A stretch of DNA of 64,000 bases from Oscheius onirici (lineage: Eukaryota; Nematoda; Chromadorea; Rhabditida; Rhabditidae), in the NCBI GenBank assembly GCA_932521025.1, contig OW051470.1, forward strand, positions 4,512,501 through 4,576,500, in the 5' to 3' direction. Below the pieces are notes generated by a model. That model had not been told where the DNA came from. It saw only the letters and a list, made by a program, of their open reading frames with translations, and ran no database searches. This document shows, piece after piece, positions 53,213-64,000 of this stretch (the stretch's first letter is position 1; each line of letters begins with the position of its first letter). The position numbers and the translations under genes are program-made.

Positions 53213-55979
53213 ATGCGAGTAGAAGAGCTGTTCACAAGCGCGGGTGTTACTCCTCGTTCCCACAATCTAGCATCTTCTGGCAGTTCTGATCTTGTTGTAT
53301 ATGCTTCTGGAGTATACTTGGTGGTTGAAAACGTTTCAACTGTGAGTAGCTTACTTACTTTTTTTAAAAATTTATTCCGCTTTAGGATAGCTCTGAATGT
53401 GGTTACATTAAGAGTGTTTCTGCAAGTCATCACACGAAAGCAATTACCGTGGTGAAAAGGGCCAAAAGTTGGAACAATACCGATGTGTTTGCGAGTGGTG
53501 GATCTGACGGCAAGATCAACTTATGGAAACTTGTGGACAATAAGCTGCAACATTTTCTAGTGGTTGAAACTGGTGACGTATCTGTAATTTCTGTTGCCAC
53601 TGCGGTCAAAAAAGATGAAATTATCGTCCTCGGTTCAAGGGTTAGTTACCTAATCTTTTTCACCGACCATATCTTTAGGGTGAAGAGTTGTCGGGAAATT
53701 TCGAATCGTGGTGGCTAAAAGAGACTGAGGACGGGCCGCTAATTGCGCAAAAAGCAGAAATGAGCAGTTATCTGTCCAAAAGATCTTTTATTTTGGCCAT
53801 GGACTGTCATATTATGAACGACGGTAGTAACCGATTCATTTCATTCTGAAAGCATGACTCAGGTTTTGTTCTGGCAGCTGTTGGCACCTCGTTACGCAAA
53901 ATTGAGCTGTACGCCGAAGAGGAAAGGACTTTCACAAGACGGATGTCCGTAGTTGGTCATACAGACTGGATTCACTCAATCACATTCAATGGTATGTTGA
54001 TTTTTGCAGATTTACAATCTACCAGGCTCAATAACAATTGTAGCGTTTGCTAATAAGTTTCATTCAGGTTGCTCGGAGAACCTTTTGCTGGCCTCTGCTG
54101 GCCAAGACACTTTCGTAAAACTCTGGAAAATAGACTCGAGTACTGCAACCCAAGAAGATGAAGAATTATCAGTTACAAAAAACCGCTTCACAATTCGTCG
54201 AAATAACCAAGGTTACAAAACTTTTTAAATTTGTAAAAGCATTTTAGAGCTTCGACTCTGTTTCAATGTAGAGGCAGTCATATGCGGTCACGAAGACTGG
54301 GTACATTCGACCGAATGGAGTCTAGATGGCAAAAAACTAGTGACGGCATCAAGTGACAAGACGGTCATAATCTGGGAAGAGCAGAACGATCTGTGGAGCG
54401 ATGTAACTCGACTTGGAATCATTGGAGGTCAAGCTGCTGGTTTCTTTAAAGCTGTTTTCACTATGGACGCTAGAAGTATTGTAGCTAGTTCTTATTTTGG
54501 AGGATTGCATTCTTGGCGAGCTGGAGAAGATGTAGCATCACCTTGGAAACCAATATCCATGACGGGAGGGCATGTTGGCGAAGTACGCGATGTATGTTGG
54601 ACTCCCAAAGGAGAATACCTGATGTCAGTCGGAAAAGACCAGACTACGAGAATTTATGCACCACAGAAAACAACGGTTTCACGGGATCGAATTTTTACCA
54701 CCATTTCATTTTAGGCTCGTTTTGTCGAGATATCTCGGCCGCAAGTTCACGGATACGACATGCAGTGTTTGGTTTCAATATCAGCTTCGTGTTTTGTTTC
54801 TGGTGGAGAAGAGAAGATCATCCGAGCGTTCAGAGCTCCAGAAACATTTGCAAACAGTCTATGTTCCATTAGCGGCTACTCTAAAGGAGATGTCTTCGCA
54901 AATCTGACTCTTGAAACTTTCGGAGCACGTCTGCCCGCTCTAGGTCTGTCAAACAAGGCAATAGACGAGGGGGATCAACCTGCTGAAGAAGAATCTCATT
55001 GGGAAGAAGCCGCTTTTAAGGCAAATCCAGCCAATCTTACATGTATTTCGCATTCTTATCACTTCAATGTCTTTATTCAGCCGCTCCTAGCGAAGACTGC
55101 CTTCAACAGAGTACACTCTGGCCCGAACTACACAAATTGTATGGTCATGGTTTTGAGGTCTATGCTACCGCCTGCAACCCAAACGCTACAGTCGTGGCCA
55201 CTGCATGCAAGGCCAGTCATCAGGATCACGCAAAGATAATTTTGTGGGATGTTTTGACGTGGGGAAAGAAGAACTCCGTATCAGGTGAGCTGCATTGGTT
55301 TATTTCTCTAATTGAACTTCCAGGCCACCAACTGACAGTAACACAGATTGAATGGAGCCCAGACGGAGTATACCTTCTTAGTGTTAGCAGAGACCGAACA
55401 GCTATTATTTACAAGGAGTCCAATGGAGATCGTTAGAATTTTGAACGACCTCTTTTATCGCATGTTTTTAGCCAATGGCTTCGCTTACGAGAAAATATGG
55501 TCGTCGGGTAAGGAGCACGCCCGAATTATTTGGTCTTGTTCCTGGCTTTCGGACAGCATGCATTTTGTAACTGCGTCACGGGATCAAAAGGTTTTTACTT
55601 ATTTTATTTTTTGAAATATTTTAGGTCATTTTATGGCAAATCCACGAAGAAAAGGCTGCTCCTCTCAGTTCAATCAAATTGCCTCAGCCAGTCACAGCAG
55701 TTAATGTCGGAAACGGCATTTTGAAAGATACCATTGCTTGTGGACTCCAAGATGGATCTCTCCACTTTCTTTCGATAGAAAATTATCAACTGAAGTCGAC
55801 TATATCTGCTCTTCAGCCATCCGTATCCATCGACAGTCCTGTTTCTCGGTTAAGGTATGGCTTTCGTTGTTTGGAAAAGTCTTATTTCTAGGTTTTGCCC
55901 CAGATCGCTCAACAATTCCGGTTTGCTAGCAATTGCTGGCTCTGATGGTCTGATTCGGGTAATCAAGATCTCTTTGTGA
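53213..55979 (+). CDS. elpc-2: Elongator complex subunit 2 (WD40)
   Basis: About a dozen exons; exon 1 (53213-53341) encodes MRVEELFTSAGVTPRSHNLA. WD blades run along the gene: FASGGSDGKINLWKL, GHTDWIHSITFN, LLASAGQDTFVKLWKIDSST, GHEDWVHSTEWSLDGKKLVT with ASSDKTVIIWEE, GHVGEVRDVCWTPKGEYLMS with VGKDQTTRIYA, and GHQLTVTQIEWSPDGVYLLS with VSRDRTAIIY. The order, with GHEDWVHS and ASSDKTVIIWEE in the middle, is characteristic of ELP2, which forms two propellers in the Elongator core. Elongator modifies the tRNA wobble uridine. The gene ends AGSDGLIRVIKISL at 55979. It lies right behind RPS28, a ribosomal-protein partner that also fits translation. Confidence 0.9.
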
Positions 55980-56080
55980 TCGTTGTTACTTTTGTTTTTT
56001 ATGGTTAAAATACAGATTATATTTTGAACAATCAGAAAGGCAAGGCACCAATAAAACTCATCGTGACGAAAACCATCAGC

Positions 56081-56159
56081 AAGCATGTGACCGGATCGGT
56101 CCGCCCGCCGCCATTCAAAAATTGGACCGGCCTCAGCCGGTCCGAGCGCACATGCTTGG
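56081..56159. mobile_element. 79-bp MITE with perfect 8-bp TSD
   Basis: AAGCATGTG at the left and CACATGCTTGG at the right, with GGTCCG and CGGACC internally. The direct repeat CCATCAGC lies at 56073-56080 and 56160-56167. A relative is at 27922-28007. Confidence 0.65.
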
Positions 56160-56271
56160 CCATCAGCTACAGATGAGAGAACGAGTAAATAACTTCGTGT
56201 CGGTATGGCTTCCCGGGAGTGAGGGATGTGTTCGGAAACGAACTCTGTAAACGATCTTAATTTATTTTTGG

Positions 56272-57377
56272 TTAAGAACCCACGTAGTTCGAAGCAGCGC
56301 TGTGGTATTGGGCTTCGATCGCTACACCTTTTCCAGCGAAGTAGTGCTCCCCGTTTTTGCCAACAGTCTCAAGAAATTTCGATCCGTAGACGTGGATCAC
56401 CGGATAAGAAGTCGCAATATCGAGTCGTATGCCCGACATCTCGGAAGACAGTGTAGCTGCAGCTTCTCCAGGTCTGCTGGCTGATCTCAGAACCAGATCA
56501 TGGTCAATGTCGATAAAATTATTCGAATTCATAAAAGAGGACAGCTTTCGAGATTCTCGTAGATCAAAACGCGTTCCTTTGACACTGAGCTGTCCGCCTG
56601 AACCGCTTTCCTCTTTTTGTTTGCAAGTATAACCCACCAGTTGGACAATATTCTTCGTCCGTCGGTAGATAATCGTCCGCGCGTACATAAAGTGTATGTT
56701 CACCGACGTTATTCTCAAAGAGTTCGATGAGCAGTGAACAAATGAGTTCTTACCGAGCCATCCAAGTTGAAATAAGGGTGATGAGCCAAAGCTAGCACAC
56801 CTTCTGTCGAACAAGTAGCATAATGTTCTACGAAGGTCTTGTATTGTGTTCAAAAGATAGTTTTACCGACAACGAGCTGGTTTCGATCATTCACAGTGTA
56901 GGTAACATCGATTCTCGCGTCACCTGGAAAACCGTCCGTCTCTTCTTTGCATTCAGTTCTAAACGTCACAGACGCGACTGATTGGCGGATAACTTCCCAT
57001 GTATGCTGAAATGAGTATTTATTTATTTATCATCTGCTAACGTAAGCCGTGCTATTGGGCCCTCCGTGATGACAGTGAGGAGGGCAGTTGATTGGGAGAT
57101 GATACTCCTTGCCGTGGAAGTCAAAAATCCCGTTTCGAACTCGATTAGCCACACGACCAATGGTCCTTCCCATGTAAGCATTGTCGTTGAGATACCCTTA
57201 AACATTTTACAGGTTAAAACATGCTAGATTTTTATAACCTTGAGTGTTGTCATAGCCCAAAACGCAGTCGATTTCTTTCTTCTGTTTGTTTCGGAACCTG
57301 AGACTCACTAAAGTTGCCCCATAAGCAAGAAGTTTGGCTGTAAGACCTTCGTCGTTCTTTATTTCGAGAAACTCCAT
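56272..57377 (-). CDS. Aldose 1-epimerase (galactose mutarotase)
   Basis: The start at 57377 (MEFLEIKNDEGLTAKLLAYG) follows a TTTCAG directly, so I prefer it to an in-frame ATG further upstream at 57432 (MDFLLISVASVF). Exons give ATLVSLRFRNKQKKEIDCVL, DNAYMGRTIGRVANRVRNG, INCPPHCHHGGPNSTA, TYTVNDRNQLVVEHYATC with LAHHPYFNLDG, and GTRFDLRESRKLSSF. The end reads NFIDIDHDLVL...IRLDIATSYPVIHVYGSKF and KGVAIEAQYHSAA. The GRxxxR, H-H-G-G, HPYFNL and late A-I-E-A-Q blocks hold the family's substrate- and proton-transfer residues. It interconverts alpha and beta anomers of galactose and glucose. Transcribed after ING (gap 190 nt) and CHPF. Confidence 0.9.
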
Positions 57378-57383
57378 CTGAAA
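57378..57383 (-). promoter_or_regulatory. Candidate spliced-leader acceptor for aldose 1-epimerase
   Basis: TTTCAG abuts the ATG at 57377 and decides the start of this gene. Confidence 0.5.
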
Positions 57384-57567
57384 CTGACTGTAAACAGAAA
57401 ACAGAGGCGACAGAAATTAGAAGGAAATCCATGTAGAGTTTTGAATCTCACTGAAAAACAATCACTGTTTATTTGCAATGGTTTTACAACAAGGTACAAG
57501 TATTTAAAATATCAAAGAGATCGAACTTTAAAAAAAAAAACGAAAAAAAGAACAATCAGATGACTGG

Positions 57568-58571
57568 CTACTTCTTCTTCTTTTCAGCTTTGGCGGCTTT
57601 GCAGTATTTACAGATAAATTCTCCTGAAAGAGGTTCTTTAAAAAGGGAAAGAACTAACCAGGCGGAGCTTCAGTAATTCCAATACACTGATAATGGAACC
57701 ATTCGTATTGACATCCAGGATTGTCGCAAGCGATCATTTCACCGAACGAAACCTGAAGGTGATATGATAAGATACGAGCAGTAGATACGATCGTTGTTTG
57801 ACATATTTAACACAAAAATTACCTCTTTCGAGCAAAAAAATAAACGAAAAAAAACAAACCTGATGACATGTACAGTACCGAGGTTCGTTGGGATTGACTG
57901 GCATATCCATTGCCTCCAATTGGAGTGGCTTATACATGAAAAGAGCTAAAAAAAAGTTTGATTAAAAAGGTTTCCAATAGGATGGATATACAGAACGAAG
58001 CTTGAACTTACATTCATCCTGTAGTCTGGCCTTTTTGTCCTCTCCCTTCTTTTTCTTATCACCTCTTCCCGATTTGAGGCCTCCTGAAAATTAAAATTGA
58101 TGTGAAGGCGAAATTAACTAGCGCTTTGAACTTGTGCTCGATACATCTCTTATGAGAAAAAAAACAAACCTTTTATACGCGTTGCCTCTTTCAAAGTCTT
58201 CTCCTTCATCTCATTGTTGAAAATTCGCATGTTGTCGTCGAGTTTTTGGATCTTTTTGTCGATAAATTCGTACATGTCATTAGCAATTTTTTCCTTCTTA
58301 TTCGACTTTTCGACAATTCCGCTATGTAGCGTTTTGATTTCTTTCACGGCTTTCATTTTGGCGTCTCGACTCAGATGTCTTTGGTTCTTGCAGAAGATAA
58401 GCGACTTCTCTTTCACTTCCTTAATCATTTGGTCGACCTAAACAATCAATGCTGAGAGAAAAGGCCACGAATTACAGCAACGTCGAGATCCCTTATCTGA
58501 TTATTCATCTTGGAGAGTCGCTCCTGTACATTTTCGGCTTGGTCGATTATATCTTTCAGCTGCTCCGACAT
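57568..58571 (-). CDS. ing-3: ING-family PHD-finger chromatin protein
   Basis: Five or six exons from the ATG at 58571 ([20 protein letters not shown]). The ING N-terminal coiled coil runs to [15 protein letters not shown] and is followed by a lysine-rich linker ([20 protein letters not shown]). A C-terminal PHD finger reads [40 protein letters not shown] and EFICKYCK, with tail AKAEKKKK. The Cys4-His-Cys3 zinc ligands are intact, as is the C-D-N-P-x-C-x-x-E-W-F-H block that reads H3K4me3. The usual K-W-Y/F-C before the last Cys pair is E-F-I-C, so that Trp is replaced. ING proteins tether HAT or HDAC complexes; an ING1/2-type assignment is also possible. TTTTTAG abuts the ATG. Confidence 0.85.
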
Positions 58572-58998
58572 CTAAAAAGTATGTGAGGAAAGAAATAATA
58601 CGACAGGAATAGGCGGATGGAACGCAGCACGAAAATATACCAGTATTGCTCTCGAAAAGACGGGAATACGCATATAAATCTTAATTTGACTAAAATACTT
58701 TATTACAAGCGTATCACAATAAAGCCGCCTCTTGTACACATAAAAAGCTGAAAACGGGCTGGCAAGAGGGGAGACTATTATGGCAAGCTATATATCACGT
58801 AAAAAAGCGAAGTTGAGATGATGTTCATTCTAGAACTAAGGTAAAGAGACCAGACAAATTCGATGAGAACCACGTTGAAATGTTATGCTGGGACGAGATT
58901 TCAAGAGGAAAATGTTACAGAATCTGACAAAATAAAATGCACTGGGTGGATAAAAAAATGATGCAAAAGGCTTGAACAATGAATGGCAGATCAGGAGA
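58572..58998. other. Operon-like spacer
   Basis: About 430 nt between the CHPF stop and the ING start; contains ACTTTTTAG directly before the ING ATG, a candidate trans-splice acceptor. No gene seen. Confidence 0.45.
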
Positions 58999-61863
58999 TC
59001 ACTCCTCGTGAAACAGTAATTTAGCCAACTGATCTTTTGCGGCAACATTCTCTCGTTTGCTGGCTACGCAGCGTGCATGGTCGTCTTCTGTCAATTCGGG
59101 GTCACAATTCCTCTGATGATATCTGAAAAAGGTTTGAAAAAATAGTTATGTCTTACCGTATTCTGAGCGTTGGTTCTAGAGCTCTCAAAACGTGAATCTC
59201 ATCCTGTCCAAGAAACATCGAGACCATATCAGCACGTTTTCCGTTGAGTCTATTTCGAAGAGTCACGTAGTCAGAGCCGTAAAGACTGACGCAGGAAAAG
59301 TCGAGCGAATCGAATCGACCGTGATCCTGAAACGTGCCGGTAAAGTACTACAATACAGTAAAACCTTTTGAACAATCAGCTGTCGTTTCCTTTTCGGAGG
59401 ATGATCGTCCCGAAGTCTGTTTAGGGCTTTCTCTCGTGCCTCTTGAGGATCAGTGGGAATCTAAAAAAATAGTTTTTCAGACAAAAACATAAAATGAACC
59501 TCGTCTTCAGTCACATCCATTCCGCTGATCGTCGGATGATATTCCACGAAAGGAACAGGGAAAAATGCTTGATACTTTTTGATCGTGTTTATCCTGGTTC
59601 GGTCGAGAAACTCTCGTTGAATGTCGGCATGTGGTGACAGAACAACAAAGATTGCATTCGAGCCATATCGATCGATTGCTTCATCCAAAGCTCTGGACTC
59701 TGGACTGTTGGACGACGCCATATCCGATTTGATTGTTATCAAGTCGCAATCCATCACCGATCTCAGGCATCTGAACCATAAATGTTGCCCAAAAATAATA
59801 CATTTTACCTTCGTTTCAACTCTTGCAGATCGTTATCTATGCTTGTTGCAGATTTGGGATCAATCGACGGCGAAACGGCTACTACAAGACGCGTTTTTCG
59901 GGATTCTTCTACAGATGCTGTACACAGACGTGCATGTCTTGACAGTAGACGTCGTGCAGGAAGAACTTCTTGTTCTAAAACAAAAAAAAACGAATTCAGA
60001 CACTAAAAAGGTCTACCTGCATTAACTGGAACAACAATGATTATGTCTGTGTCCTCCTTCACATAGGGGACTTCGTTCAAAAGCCGTGTGCTAGCGATAA
60101 GTCTATTGAGATGGACGCGACGCTCAACTGGCAATTCTTTCGAATCCTTATAGACCAGATCGATCATATAGTCCATTCCACGACGTGCATCGAATAGTCT
60201 TAAACAATGTTTAAAAATTCAAGAATTAGTCAACCTATATCCATTGCGCATGTGACTGAATTGGAGATCGGGTTCCTTTCCTTCGACTCGCTGACGTGCA
60301 CTGTTAACGGCCTCCGTAATGTCATCCAAATCGTTTCCTTCCAACGGGCGAACATTTTGATTTGGTTCATTGCGGAATATGTCTTTCATTGTGAAAAACT
60401 CCCAGGTTGAGACTTGATAGCGATTCGGAGGAACACTGTAGGCCGGGATTGCAGCTGGCCACGTCGGACCTTCTTCGGTCTCGTTGAACAATCCCGTTAC
60501 TTCGGCCTCCATTGCGGCTATTTCCGCATCCGTTCGATCTATTTCGACCAGAATGAAATGATCGTGAAGAGCGACGGCATCGGCATCCGATAAAATTCGG
60601 GTCACAATGAGCGAATCATTGAAATCCACGTCGTTTCGCCACTTATGAATCGAGTCGTGAGCAGCGCTCGGTCCATCCATTTGCCAGACACGGAAGAAAT
60701 GTCCTTGATGACTGGCGGTACAACTAAGATTAGTAGCTTGTAATAGACACTTCTCGAAGGCAGTCTGATCTGATTCTGTGTCGGAAACGATATGTGAACA
60801 CTGATGACGCTGACTAAAAACGAAATCTTACAAGAAGAGCTAAAAACTTACTGAATCAATGATTTCATGGCTGGGCTGCTAATTAGAACTCCTGCATCCA
60901 GATTACAACGTCGATCATGTGTCGGAAGGCCCATCAATACCGGCTCGTTCCAATTCAAACTATCGATAGTTCGTTTGAGCTGGAATGGATTCACATATGT
61001 TGCATCCTTCACCAGTAGATACCAATCGTAGAGCTCGTGCATTGCCTGAAACAACAAAATGAGATAACATAAATATGTTTTAAAAGACGACAATCACAAC
61101 GGACAACAGTATCACCTCTTCCACTCGTGTTTCAACACACCTAAACCTGAGATTTGTTTGCAAAAAAAAGTGATTAAAAAGGGTTTTCAAAAGTAGGGTT
61201 AGGTAAAACTTGTCAAAAAAAAAACGTACACTGTCGAACATTAGTCCGAAAATGTGTGTATGCGGTCTCTGTCCATTGTTTCGTCCGTCACTCAAAGGAT
61301 ATGACTTCAAATTTGTCAATTGCTCCATTTCTTTGTCTATGCGAGCTGCATCGGCATACAGTTCAATTCTAAAACATATTTCTAACGTAAACCAAAATAT
61401 TATTACCTTGGAACATGTTTTCCTAACGATGCGTTGAGAGCCAGGGACAAGGAAGATTCAGCTAACACAGCAACCATGAGTCTCTCACGAATTCCGAGTT
61501 CTGAAGCGGCAAAACGAGCTCGAACTACCTGAAAATTCAGTTTTTTTTTGGAACATTTACAAAAACAAAAATCGGAATCTGAATCATTTTCTTTGAGGTT
61601 GGACCATAACGAATCGAAAAAGGGGGTTCACCGTCAAAAATGCTAACCTTTGGCATCGAATTGTGATTTGCTGGAGGTGCAGCAATATCGTCCAAATGGA
61701 CTGTCCAGTGCTGGCTCACATCGCGAAATTCCTTTTCTTGAGCTACTTTCGGACAGACAGTCAAGTCGGAGCTGTGATCGTTAGGAGCGAAAAAGAATCC
61801 GGCTAGTATGAGTCCACTGACAACTCCTGCCAAAAGTGGCATGCCTGTACGGGCCCCTGTCAT
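58999..61863 (-). CDS. mig-22: Chondroitin polymerizing factor
   Basis: Type II Golgi membrane protein: an N-terminal anchor (MPLLAGVVSGLILAGFFF) follows a short cytosolic stretch. The first glycosyltransferase-like half includes RERLMVAVLAESSLSLALNA, HIFGLMFDS, LYDWYLLVKDATYVNPFQL and GVLISSPAMKSLIQ. Then come DPHF-like repeats with IPAYSVPPNRYQVSTWEFFT and NGYRLFDARRGMDYMIDLVY. The second half has NTIKKYQAFFPVPFVEYHP, GRFDSLDFSCVSLYGSDYVT and VLRALEPTLRIRYHQRNCDP, and ends LAKLLFHEE. The end matches CHPF rather than chondroitin synthase: the RALEP block is present and the synthase's GWGxED catalytic motif is absent. The DDTY-type DxD of active enzymes reads D-A-T-Y here. CHPF supports a synthase partner in making chondroitin for the extracellular matrix. 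First gene of a same-strand group with ING and epimerase. Confidence 0.85.
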
Positions 61864-61967
61864 CACTTGGGGCAGTCTGTCGCAAAAAGGTGAACTGAAA
61901 TTGTTAATTTAATAGCAAGAAAATAAAAAAAGAACGAGTTTAAAATTAAGACATCACATGTTTGTTG

Positions 61968-62030
61968 CTGTTTATTTGGTATTCAAGGTATTTCACCTGA
62001 CCGAGATCACATCCGAAGAGTAGAGGGTTC
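61968..62030 (+). repeat. Dispersed 60-bp repeat, copy 2
   Basis: GTTTATTTGGTATTCAAGG, TTCACCTGACCGAGATCA and AGAGTAGAGGGTTC match the copy in the collagen IV intron at 21195-21255. Confidence 0.7.
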
Positions 62031-63024
62031 ATGTTTGTTGCGTGTTTAAACAAATGCAGATGTCTTCGAAAGGATTGAAACCAAACCCGGGCAACTATTT
62101 CTTTACTTGTCGTTCCGCTTTGAAAAGCTCGTAAAACGCGTAACACAGTGGCTCATAAAAATCATAAAATGACTGCTTGGAATGTGTAGACAAAAATAGG
62201 GCAGACAAAAACCTTCTGACGGCAGCCTTTGGGTTAAAAGTTGCATCGGGAGGGCTTACACTAATTATCTTAGCGCAGGATCTTTATGGTGGAGATTGAC
62301 TTGAGTTTCAGGAAAAGTTTCCTGAGTGGCGCTATAAAAACAAGATCGCTCATATCGGCTCATAGGGATAGAACAGAGATGAAAGGCGCAAAAAAAGTCA
62401 GACTATGGTCGAATCGCAAACGTGTTGAGAAAGGAATGGTTTGCTGCGGCGAGGAGGACAAGGACGGGACGAATGACAATGACCAATTTGGACGGTGAGA
62501 GGAGGAACGAGGACCAGGGATCAATATCATTTATGACGGCTGTCAAACGAAACATACTTAACGGAGGTGACAATAAGTAATCTTACACAAATTTAGTGCA
62601 GTTCTAATATGGAAATCGCCGCCCGGTAGGTTCTTACGTACTGCATCGGACGAAAAGATATTTCTTTCTCCGTGCTTGCCTCACGCAATACATAAGAACA
62701 GGGAAAATGTTTGTTGAATGAAAGAGACGTAGAAACAGTCAAAAGGGTCACGCTATGCAAAGCACGCGATGTATCACGTTTTTTCACGATTGGACAAGAG
62801 CAAAGTGTATTGCTACGCGTTAAGGAGTGACGCAGACGACCCAGGTTTCCCAGGTTTTTTTTATAAAAAAAAGAGAAAAATATGCGAGAAACTTGTTGTT
62901 TTAACACACGGTGGTGTCCTTCGTATCTATTTTTGCACAAACGGAGTTTATGCAGCTTTCGAAGAAAATCATTTGTTTTGTCCCTCATTGCTTTTTCGTT
63001 CTGCCTTATTTTTTTCATAAACAT

Positions 63025-63032
63025 TCTTTCAG
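63025..63032 (+). promoter_or_regulatory. Candidate spliced-leader acceptor for SMNDC1
   Basis: TTCTTTCAG ends 6 nt before the ATG at 63039. Confidence 0.5.
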
Positions 63033-63038
63033 CAAAAA

Positions 63039-63426
63039 ATGGCCGAAGATTTGGCCAAATTCAAGCTTCAATATCAGCAAGTCGAAGCAGCCTTGCTTGG
63101 AGATCCTTCCAACGATGAATTACTGAAACTGAAGTCCGACCTGACGGAAATGATTGCCTTACAGGTTTTTACAAAAAAAACGTTTCAGACATTATTGAAT
63201 TTTTTTTAGGAAGAAATTGTGGATGCCGATAAGAAAGAAGCGGCTTCTAAGGAACATATTCCTCAGCAAGCAAAACTGTGGAAGGTTTTACACTTTTCTT
63301 TCTTTCGCAATTTATCAATTCGCTCAGGTTGGAGATCGGGTGATTGCTCCTCTTCCCACAGGAAAAACCGCGGTAGCGAAAATTGACAACTTCACCGCTG
63401 CTGGTTACGCCATTACATTCATCGGT
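63039..63426 (+). CDS. smndc-1: SMNDC1/SPF30 splicing factor (5' part)
   Basis: Three visible exons. MAEDLAKFKLQYQQVEAALL with GDPSNDELLKLKSDLTEMIA matches the conserved N-terminal coiled part of SPF30. After EEIVDADKKEAASKEHIPQQ and LWK comes the start of the Tudor domain: VGDRVIAPLPTGKTAVAKID, NFTAAGYAITFI. In humans this Tudor domain binds symmetric dimethylarginine on Sm proteins, and SPF30 helps tri-snRNP join the spliceosome. The GT donor near 63426 opens an intron that continues past the right edge or for over 500 nt; no further Tudor exon (G-Y-G-N) is seen in the window. Confidence 0.85.
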
Positions 63427-64000
63427 AGGGTTTATGTTCATTTCCGACTGTCAAGCACTTGTGACTCTCCTTGAAAACAAAATGTTTTAATGGAAGTAAG
63501 CGAAACGAACAAGTTTTAAATTTACCTATAGGAGCGCTACGAGGTGGTTTGGTTTCTCGTTGGCTTAGTGCAGCGCGCTGAAAACTGAAAATCGCAATAT
63601 CTCGAATCATGTTCACCCAATCGGTCTGACTTTTTTTCCTATGAAAAAGACCACCACAATTAACCTATAAAAAAATTTGAGGTCGATATGTTAAAAATAA
63701 AATATTTTTCAAAATGATGTCGATGTCCGCCGTTACTCGTGACCCAGGCTGGTTTGGGAAATCTACCGAACGGATTGACCCCAAATTTTGGCTAGAGATT
63801 CAGAATCCACCCCATTCGTTGCGCGCAAACTTTCAGACCGATTGGATAACTCTGAATGGGTCTCCTCGGATGGGATTTTTCGGCCGTAATTTCAGCTTTT
63901 TTGACCACCATGAAAGCACGCACCGGTGTCCAAAAGCGCTGAATTTTATGGACACCTTTGGTGTCCATTGGTGTTCCGAATTCAGCGTTTTTTGTAGTAA
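63427..64000. other. Presumed SMNDC1 intron with repeat sequence
   Basis: No SMNDC1 exon recognised. Near the edge CGCTGAATTTTATGGACACC and GGTGTCCAT...GAATTCAGCG form an inverted repeat (about 63935-63986), suggesting another MITE that makes this intron unusually long. Confidence 0.45.

Larger units (their letters stand above)
61864..63038. other. Divergent promoter region with a dispersed repeat
   Basis: About 1.2 kb between the CHPF and SMNDC1 starts. Holds the repeat at 61968-62030. Otherwise no supported feature. Confidence 0.45.

Noticed and set aside
57378-57432. Upstream ATG giving the epimerase a signal-peptide-like start (MDFLLISVASVF)
   Set aside because: TTTCAG directly precedes the internal ATG and the enzyme family is cytosolic, so this is more likely the untranscribed or outron region.

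Overview
The window is nuclear DNA from a nematode, most likely a chromadorean (rhabditid-like) species. Introns are very short (about 35-60 nt) and end in TTTCAG or TTTTCAG. Many genes have the same polypyrimidine-AG signal 0-6 nt before the ATG, as expected for spliced-leader trans-splicing. Same-strand genes are packed into operon-like groups about 110-430 nt apart. The gene content also fits nematodes: a DUF19-type secreted protein, Ly6/ET-like cysteine-rich proteins, a LOTUS-Tudor germ-granule protein, an alpha1(IV) collagen with spliced-leader-style genes around it, a divergent PP1 and a FYVE-bearing rabaptin. The species cannot be named from the sequence. Exon structures were read by eye from frames and splice signals and are not confirmed by transcripts.

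Layout, left to right. 1-2.6 kb (-): 3' part of a zinc-finger/AT-hook gene with a transposase-like C-terminal region. 3.0-3.7 kb (+): MRPL40. 4.5-5.4 kb (+): a minimal matrixin metalloprotease. 5.5-7.6 kb (-): a dual-RGS AKAP10-like anchoring protein. 8.3-10.1 kb (-): a DUF19-like secreted protein. 10.8-12.3 kb: small secreted, cysteine-containing proteins. 12.3-15.3 kb: no convincing gene. 15.3-22.1 kb (+): alpha1-type collagen IV. 23.7-27.6 kb (-): LOTUS-Tudor gene with a 960-bp palindrome in one intron. 28.7-30.0 kb (+): FLYWCH-like and C2H2 zinc-finger reading frames. 30.2-36.7 kb (-): KXD1, AAMP and two tandem TFIIA-gamma genes, with a 2.6-kb AAMP intron made of nested mobile elements. 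37.5-40.4 kb (+): Enhancer of polycomb. 40.9-44.6 kb (-): GMAP-210 golgin. 45-46.1 kb: inverted-repeat elements. 47.0-48.5 kb (+): rabaptin. 48.5-52.3 kb (-): PP1-like phosphatase, canopy homologue and GH85 ENGase. 52.8-56.0 kb (+): RPS28 and ELP2. 56.3-61.9 kb (-): chondroitin polymerizing factor, ING-type PHD protein and aldose 1-epimerase. 63.0 kb to the end (+): 5' part of SMNDC1/SPF30.

Themes: most genes are housekeeping functions in basal transcription and chromatin (TFIIA-gamma, EPC, ING, ELP2), translation (RPS28, MRPL40), Golgi and endosome tethering (GMAP-210, rabaptin, KXD1) and extracellular matrix and glycans (collagen IV, CHPF, matrixin, ENGase). Between and inside them lies a dense population of non-autonomous inverted-repeat DNA transposons, several with clear target-site duplications. 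The most notable points are a perfect five-unit heat-shock element in the spacer of the palindrome, a MITE inserted exactly on an AAMP splice donor, the nested-element intron, the TFIIA-gamma duplication, and the zinc-finger protein with transposase-like sequence at the left edge.
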